A DNA stretch of 64,000 bases from Saururus chinensis (Eukaryota > Streptophyta > Magnoliopsida > Piperales > Saururaceae), in contig CP141140.1 in the NCBI GenBank assembly GCA_035235625.1, forward strand, positions 62,922,581 through 62,986,580. The letters run 5' to 3'. A program made the position numbers and the translations under genes. The notes beneath the pieces were generated by a model. The model worked only from the letters and a program-made list of their open reading frames with translations. It was not told the origin of the DNA and made no database searches. The first letter of the stretch is position 1; each line of letters begins with the position of its first letter. Shown in pieces: positions 58,112-64,000 of the stretch.

Positions 58112-58420
58112 TCAAATCTTTTCAACTTCTGAAGCAGGGGAGCTGCAAGTGGAGCTTCCCGACTCGTCACTGTTTCTTCTTCTCTTTTTCTCTCCCATCT
58201 TCGAAGCCATTGATATGACTGAGCTGGCGATGACCCCAAATATCTTAGCTTTGATCTGGCCTCTTCTTGGATACGGGTTTCCGTCTGCTTTCTTTTGAGG
58301 GAGAATCGATTCATCAGCCATTTGCAGGATATCCTGTGGAGAGTAGAAGGAATATTGCAGAGTTTTTTGTGAAGAAGAAGATAAGTATGAAGAGGAAGAA
58401 GAGGAGGAAAAAGAATGCAT
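58112..58420 (-). CDS. small serine-rich basic protein, paralogue B
   Basis: 102 residues, with a shorter serine run than paralogue A (about 4-17), then DESILPQKKADGNPYPRRGQ and IKAKIF (about 36-61), VIASSVISMASK, a Lys/Arg cluster and the same SSPASEVEKI end. Most differences from paralogue A are conservative or lie in the serine run, which suggests selection on the core and C-terminus. The start Met is preceded by a TATA box at a sensible distance. The family is unnamed to me. The basic core could bind nucleic acid or membranes, but nothing in the sequence decides this. Confidence 0.68.
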   Translation of the reverse strand: MHSFSSSSSSSYLSSSSQKTLQYSFYSPQDILQMADESILPQKKADGNPYPRRGQIKAKIFGVIASSVISMASKMGEKKRRRNSDESGSSTCSSPASEVEKI

Positions 58421-58467
58421 GGTGAAGAATATGGAAAGTGGCAGAGAAAAGAGAGAGCATTGGATGT

Positions 58468-58477
58468 CTATATATAC
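58468..58477 (-). promoter_or_regulatory. TATA box for paralogue B
   Basis: The minus strand reads GTATATATAG, 48-57 bp upstream of the ATG and at the position equivalent to the TATA box of paralogue A. The following CTGC/CCTTCC context is also shared. Confidence 0.62.
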
Positions 58478-61085
58478 TAGCAGGAAGGAAGGGGTGCTTC
58501 TCTTGGGTGATCAGTAATCAAGTTTCCTACAGGCTACAGCCTAGTAAAAGAAAATTTTACAGAGACAACTACGAATGCTAATTTACCTCTTCATTTTTTG
58601 GACGGAATTGCATTTGTTTTCAATTTGAAATGTACACATTCGTCTTACAAAGATCCTCCATCAAGTAGTCAAAGTTTTGGGAAATTCTTTGTGGTCAGGC
58701 TACAACAGCATGTGAGTTTCTATAGCGTACTTAACTCCAATTACTCCTGATCAGGAGACAGGAAGCTGAGTCATTGAATTACTGGACCACTACTTGGGCC
58801 TGTCTCTTAAATTCGTCCTCCCTCCTCGTCAAAGAGACTGTTCTGTCCCTCAAACCTGATAAATTATTTACTCTTTGAGGAAAGACGACGCACACCTAAG
58901 TGGGAGCTATTCTCTTTTGCATTATGTGTCCTCAATTTTGAGAACAAATTTCAGGGGGCTACATACTTGAGAAATGATGATTAAAAAATTTTAAAAAAAT
59001 AAAAAAGATGAAAAGAGAAGATTAAAATATACAAGAAAAAGCTTAGTGACGCCTTTTCTTAGCTTCCGAACCCAAGTGCGCCATTTCCAACCCCCGTTGG
59101 TAGCTCATTAGTCCCTTTAGCTCTACGTATTTGGCGTTGGAGGTGCTATGATACTATGAGAATATTACTCCTCAACCATCTACAGTTGGAGATGCTAGAA
59201 TACTATGAGAATATTAATACTCTCCTCCACCAAAAAAACGCAAAAGTCAGTCCCCATCCATGTAGGCTGAGAACTTGGAAAGCAGAAACACACATGGGGC
59301 CTTGCAACAAAGGTCAAGCAAGTCTCGTACTGGTTCTGGGTGTTTTCTATTTTATAAGTGTTTACAAAATCTTTATGTCAACATCAAGGATTTGTTCATA
59401 TATGTTTACGCTGGGAAGAGGCTTTAAGGTAAAAGGGTATGAATTATGAAACCTTCTGGATGGCCATTGACAGTTGTGAATGATGTGATTGACCTCTCTA
59501 ATTTTGTTTTAAACCATCACAATCTCCCCCAAGGGGACTGAACAATTCCATTTTTTCAAAGGGTATTTGACAATCAGCACGGAGAAGTAATTTGGTACGC
59601 TTCCTTTTGCGTGAGGGAAAACAGTGCGAGCACGTACAAAAAGTGTTAATTATGGGCCCACAGCTTGTCTGTTTGATTTGCAGTTTAGTAGAGAAGTAAT
59701 TGACATGACCCAGTAATCCCTGCTACTAATGTCATGAGTGACATCAGTAAAGCAGCATCCAATTATGCCAGCAGTGTTTGGTTAATTGTGTTTGAGTTTG
59801 TATTAATTGGAACTTCTCATGGCATCATTGGAGTTTGGCAATTGCTTTAATTACAGGAGTAGATTAGTAGAAAATAATGCTAGTATGCTACATATTACAG
59901 AGTTGCCTCATGCCTGCACTTGATACTTCTCCATGCCTTTTTATATTGACTTCCGTTCCATCTTTGCCCAACTATTTCTTCACCCAGGTTGTGACATATT
60001 TACAGTTTTGTGGATCGTTTGTTATTTAAAAAAATATCCATTCAATTATTTGAGTCTTAAGTGGAAAATTTGATTGTCAAGAACCCAAATAACTGGAGCT
60101 TTTAGTATATATATTGGAGCAAATTGATATTGCAAAAGGCAATTTGTTCAAGGGTAGACCCAGGCATGAGTCTATGAGCTGACTAGAAGTGCCTGCTTCA
60201 TATATTAGTCAGAAGCAGGCTTGGGTGGGATCACCTGTTTGTAAGAATGAAAATCAGTAACTATACAAGATATGAAAAGGGCATTATAATTAGAGAGCCA
60301 ACCAAGTTTCATGTTATTGTGATTAACCTTGATGTTTCTTTCATCCAAGCTATTTTGAGTCGTATTCAACTGTTAATGTTTCTTTAAATGACTGGTTCAT
60401 TAAGGTGTCCACGTGCCAGGACTGGGCTGAAATATGTGGGACCCACCGTTATTAAACATAGACTGGGCCAACTCTCCCTGGTCTTCAATGAGTTCTTTTA
60501 TGCTTCGTTGTAACATTAAGCCGTGTAAAGAATGTATTAGAGCCTTGATATTTAAGATCTCTAATATACTAACATTAATATGTACTTAGCATGAATAATG
60601 TTATGCTAGGTTCATTGTAAAAGAGGAAGCATTTAAAAAGTTTCTGTGGCCCCAGCCCCAACAGGCAGCGGCACCCTGCAGGTACGATGGGTTGGTGGAT
60701 TGGCAGAAGGATATTGGTGGTAATAGGGAGCTGAGTGGAGAAAGTTTTAAAGAAGAGGCACAGACATAGTACACGGTTTCCTATCCTCCTTCCCCGCTCC
60801 CTTTCTTCTTCTTTTTGTTGACCATCTCACTTGTTGCTTTCTTTATTCGCCCAGCTCAGCTTAGATGTTTCCATGCATGCACAAAGTCAGCGAGTGCGAC
60901 ATTTGATCAAAGAAGAAGCCTCTCCGGTGTCTTCCTCCAGCAGTCACCACCTAGTCCATTCATTCGTATATACACGTACGCAGAAATTGCAAAAGCAGGT
61001 GACGTTTACTCCATAGCTGTGGTCTTTGTTATAGTGCCACGTCTCCCATGACTGTTGGGACTTTGGGAAATATTTGCTCATCGGG

Positions 61086-61905
61086 ATAAGTGTTATGGGC
61101 GGAAAACTTTGCCTAATGTCATACGTAATGCCTAGCTGTGCTACGTAACTAACAATTAGTATCTTTTCTTCCTTTTCGTATGTATAAAGAAAATATAAAT
61201 AAACAATAATAACACAACATAAATATGTCTTGGTATAAGGGTATTTACCCAAGTTATATTTTTGTCTATCAAAATATACAAGGCAGGGAGAGGGCAAAGC
61301 TGATTCACCGTACTGAAAGTTCTATCTCAACTCCCTAATTCGTTGTACATGAATAAAATAGTTATTTAATTATCCATCAATCAGCCATGGCCACCTTTAC
61401 TCTTTTTTTTAAATAGATTTCAACCCAAAGGCCGGTCCTTATGCTACTAAGAGTACATAACTCACTTATACAAGAGTTCTCACCCTGACTAATTCTCAGC
61501 CCAATAAGCAGTCTACCCCAGCCTAAGTCAGGAAACCTATAAAGAGTCTATCTTCGATTAGGAATCCAGCACCCTGTTGTCTCAAAGAGTCCTATTTGTC
61601 TAGGGGACTCGCTGTCTCGACTCCTACTCAAACTAAGAGTGCAACAATTTTGCATAAGTGAATTCTATCTGCCTTAGGAATCTATTTTTAAGTAGCGTCC
61701 AGCTTCACTGCTAGAGTCTCGTCTGCATAAGAACTCCTCCTCAGCCTACTTCGTAAGACAAATAATCTATCTGGCCGTTTGTGCCCAAAGGGCTCCCTAG
61801 GTTATCCGTAGCACAAACAAATTTGACTATCCATTACCAAATAAGGGAGAAGCCACCTCATCTTCTCATTCGGCAAGTTAAAAGTCTAACAAAAAGGCAG
61901 AGGTA
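61086..61905. other. insertion specific to copy B, unclassified
   Basis: About 0.8 kb absent from copy A, between the shared TTTGCTCATC(A/G)GGA and the AGAGATAGAGA/AGGGAGATTGA segment. It is non-coding, with CCCAGCCTAAGTCAGG and similar C-rich phrases. No clear TIR, LTR end or target duplication was found. Confidence 0.4.
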
Positions 61906-62183
61906 ACGAGAGATAGAGACATAGGGAATTCAGCTCGTATGGGTGTGAGATACTCCAGCCGGAATGGACCCTGAGAGTTTGGACTTTGTTGACGTGAATG
62001 GAAACCCATCTGAAGCGCAGCGGGTTGGACCTTGGCCTTGGCCCAAACAACCCGTCTATGTCGAGTGTCAATCTTCACTGGCAGATCCAGCCTGTGTTGG
62101 CTAGTTGGATCTCTCTCCCCAAGACCCCAGGTCTCGGAGGGGCCCGGGTTGAATCCCCCGTGTGAAAGGTGCCCGTGTTCAGA

Positions 62184-64000
62184 CCTATCAAAGAAAATTC
62201 ATCAAAATGCTAAGTAAGAATTAAGTGGAGAAGTAGGTAATGTGGCGTGAGTTTGCCAAATTAAATTCATGGCTATTCTTCTTTCATGGGCCTTGTGGGA
62301 GAAACTGCATGGGCTTTCTGTGATACGATTCTCAATAGATAATACTCCTCATGGAGCCCAAATTGCGTCCCCAACAGATTCACGCTATCTCGCTCCCCAC
62401 ATGTAAATTACACGTTCATTTTGTTAACTTAAAAAGGAAGCGAGTATTCCTATTTCACTTTTTTTACACTAAAATTTTATTTTAGTTTTTTATTAAGTAG
62501 AGAAAAGTAAGTCTCACATTACGATAAGGAAATTTATTTTTCTCAATACAATGAAAGCCTGGAGCTGAGTTCTAGTGCAAAAAACAAAAAGGTAGAAATA
62601 TTATTTTTCAAGGAGCTATCTTGATTACTTTGATTTTAGCTGTTGTTCCATACTACTTTAAGGATATGTTAATATAAGCCCAGGCTCAGGCTCAGGCTCA
62701 TGGTCGCGTGTGAGCTCGCGCTTCAAGAACTATCAGATAAAAATCCAACAATCCCACAGTTAAAGGAGACATACAAATGATACAACCTATCTACCCTGAG
62801 TTGTACTCATTATTGGATGCCCCACAAAACCTAGGTTCACGCTTATGTACGTAAGCCTAAACTCGTAAAGATCTTATCTTAATGCAAATGAAGTAAACAT
62901 TACACTGGGCTGATCTCATTGCTTACATATCGTTCACTCCTGTCTTCTTCACTATTACAGCAGGGTGATTTCGAACAGTTATCCCATTCGACCTTCGAAA
63001 TCAACAAGACTTGTTACATTAAGCCATTTTGAATCCAAGTAGCAGTTGGAAGCCATATCGCATTTTGCTATTTGGTTGTCCGTCCAATTCGATTTTCTTT
63101 CTTTTTGCAGCAAACAGTGTAAGTGGAGAAAAATGTTGGCCATGCCTCCTTCCACTCTCTTTTGACTTGCTTTGTAAACTTCTAAGTATTTTAGTGATAA
63201 TAAAACTGCTAAAATGAACCATTATTCATGTGTTTTAGTAGTTTTGATTTCAATCTCTCAAACATAATTACATAATATAGAGCTTTGACTAACTAGCTGG
63301 AGGGGCGACATAGCAATTAGGTAACATGGGATGACCTTACGCTAAGAGTTACTGGCCCATAATTTCTTTGTTTCTTATACAGGTCGCAACAACTAATCTA
63401 ATGAGAGAGAGAGGGCCACTACCCTAGCCCTTGATTTCGCATTTTATGGGGGACCACGTAGCCCTTGATGTTTTGAATTTTCCTTGTGAATTAGATCACA
63501 TGACCGTTGGAGAGTCGGTCTCAGCCTTTTGCCGCCTGATCCTCCCTCTTTTCTAATTTCCGATTATGGTGGCTGCCGCCTGTTTTCAGACTATGTTGGA
63601 CCACCCTTGCTTGCCTTAGCTTTGTTGCCCTAATATTTCTTGGGCCTACGTGGGAAAGCTCTCATCCTCCCTTTTTCGGCTACTAAGTTACCCAAAAAAC
63701 TGGCCTTTCTTTTGGGTTTCGCTGGGACAACACATGAGTATGCTATTTGACATCCAATTCGCCCTATTAGGGTCTAGATCTTGTTGCCACCAGCTAGATC
63801 CGCCTCCGGGCCACCGATAGTTCTCTCTCCCCCTCTCATTGCTTTTGGCCGCACATGCAAGTTGTCATGCTTACATTTCAAGGTTTAGGCACTGCTTTTG
63901 TGCTGACCGTCGGATGACACCACCATAGACTAGATTTTACCACTAGAAACTTCCTCCACCTCTTCTTTGTCATTGAGTACATACCCACACCCTCCGCCCC
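62184..64000. other. intergenic with minor repeat remnants
   Basis: About 62460-62560 carries a Stowaway-like word set (TATTAAGTAGAGAAAAGTAAG). About 62667-62870 begins AATATAAGCCCAGGCTCA, with the hexamer CAGGCT repeated, and ends with a GGTTCACGCTTATG segment. It is probably a relative of the foldback at 11228. The remainder to 64000 shows no gene that I recognise. Confidence 0.35.

Larger units (their letters stand above)
57964..62183. repeat. segmental duplication, copy B
   Basis: Collinear partner of 35551-39012. It carries paralogue B, the block 59690-59875 that strongly matches 36900-37085, the ACGTGCCA(G/T)GACTGGG block, the TTGCTTTCTTTATTCGCCC block and the terminal GATCCAGCCTGTGTTGG block. 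It is about 0.8 kb longer, mainly because of an insertion at about 61086-61905. Confidence 0.85.

Overview
This window looks like nuclear DNA of a flowering plant. It is AT-rich and gene-poor, and transposable elements cover more than half of it. The main evidence is a plant-type single-exon methyltransferase, Ty1/copia, gypsy-like, hAT, CACTA-like and Stowaway-like sequences, plant-style TATA boxes, and no bacterial operon structure. I cannot name the species. No rRNA gene, tRNA gene or CRISPR array was recognised.

Left part (1-15.2 kb): an intergenic stretch with small miniature or foldback elements leads to the only well-supported full-length gene, a minus-strand membrane-anchored methyltransferase of the DUF248/QUA2-related superfamily (8441-9853). 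A small basic protein gene (12573-12833, minus) is one of three paralogues in the window. A fragment of one exon of unknown identity may lie near 13.7-14.0 kb.

15.2-27.3 kb is a giant non-autonomous CACTA-like element. It has CACTACAAC-type tips, inverted arms of about 0.7 kb, purine-rich tracts on the left and pyrimidine-rich tracts on the right, tandem arrays of palindromes built on TTAGCGACG, a repeated GC-rich hairpin module, a solo LTR (16058-19676) and an LTR fragment. No transposase was found in it. Its right tip directly abuts the broken 3' end of a Ty1/copia element (27267-28303).

28.3-35.5 kb is intergenic. It holds a palindromic satellite-like array (about 30.9-33.3 kb) split by a solo LTR with a perfect 5-bp target duplication (31075-32613).

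35.5-62.2 kb is framed by an old segmental duplication, copy A at 35551-39012 and copy B at 57964-62183. Each copy carries one paralogue of the small serine-rich/basic protein gene plus about 3 kb of upstream DNA. Between the copies lies a decayed hAT transposase gene broken by two CACTA-like insertions. The larger insertion (39460-54355) itself holds a duplicated long LTR and a further solo LTR. One of the duplicated LTRs holds another solo LTR, and that one holds a hAT-type MITE. Target duplications and a visible sister empty site give the insertion order. The window is therefore mostly a record of nested transposition. The functional content I can defend is the methyltransferase and the three small paralogues.
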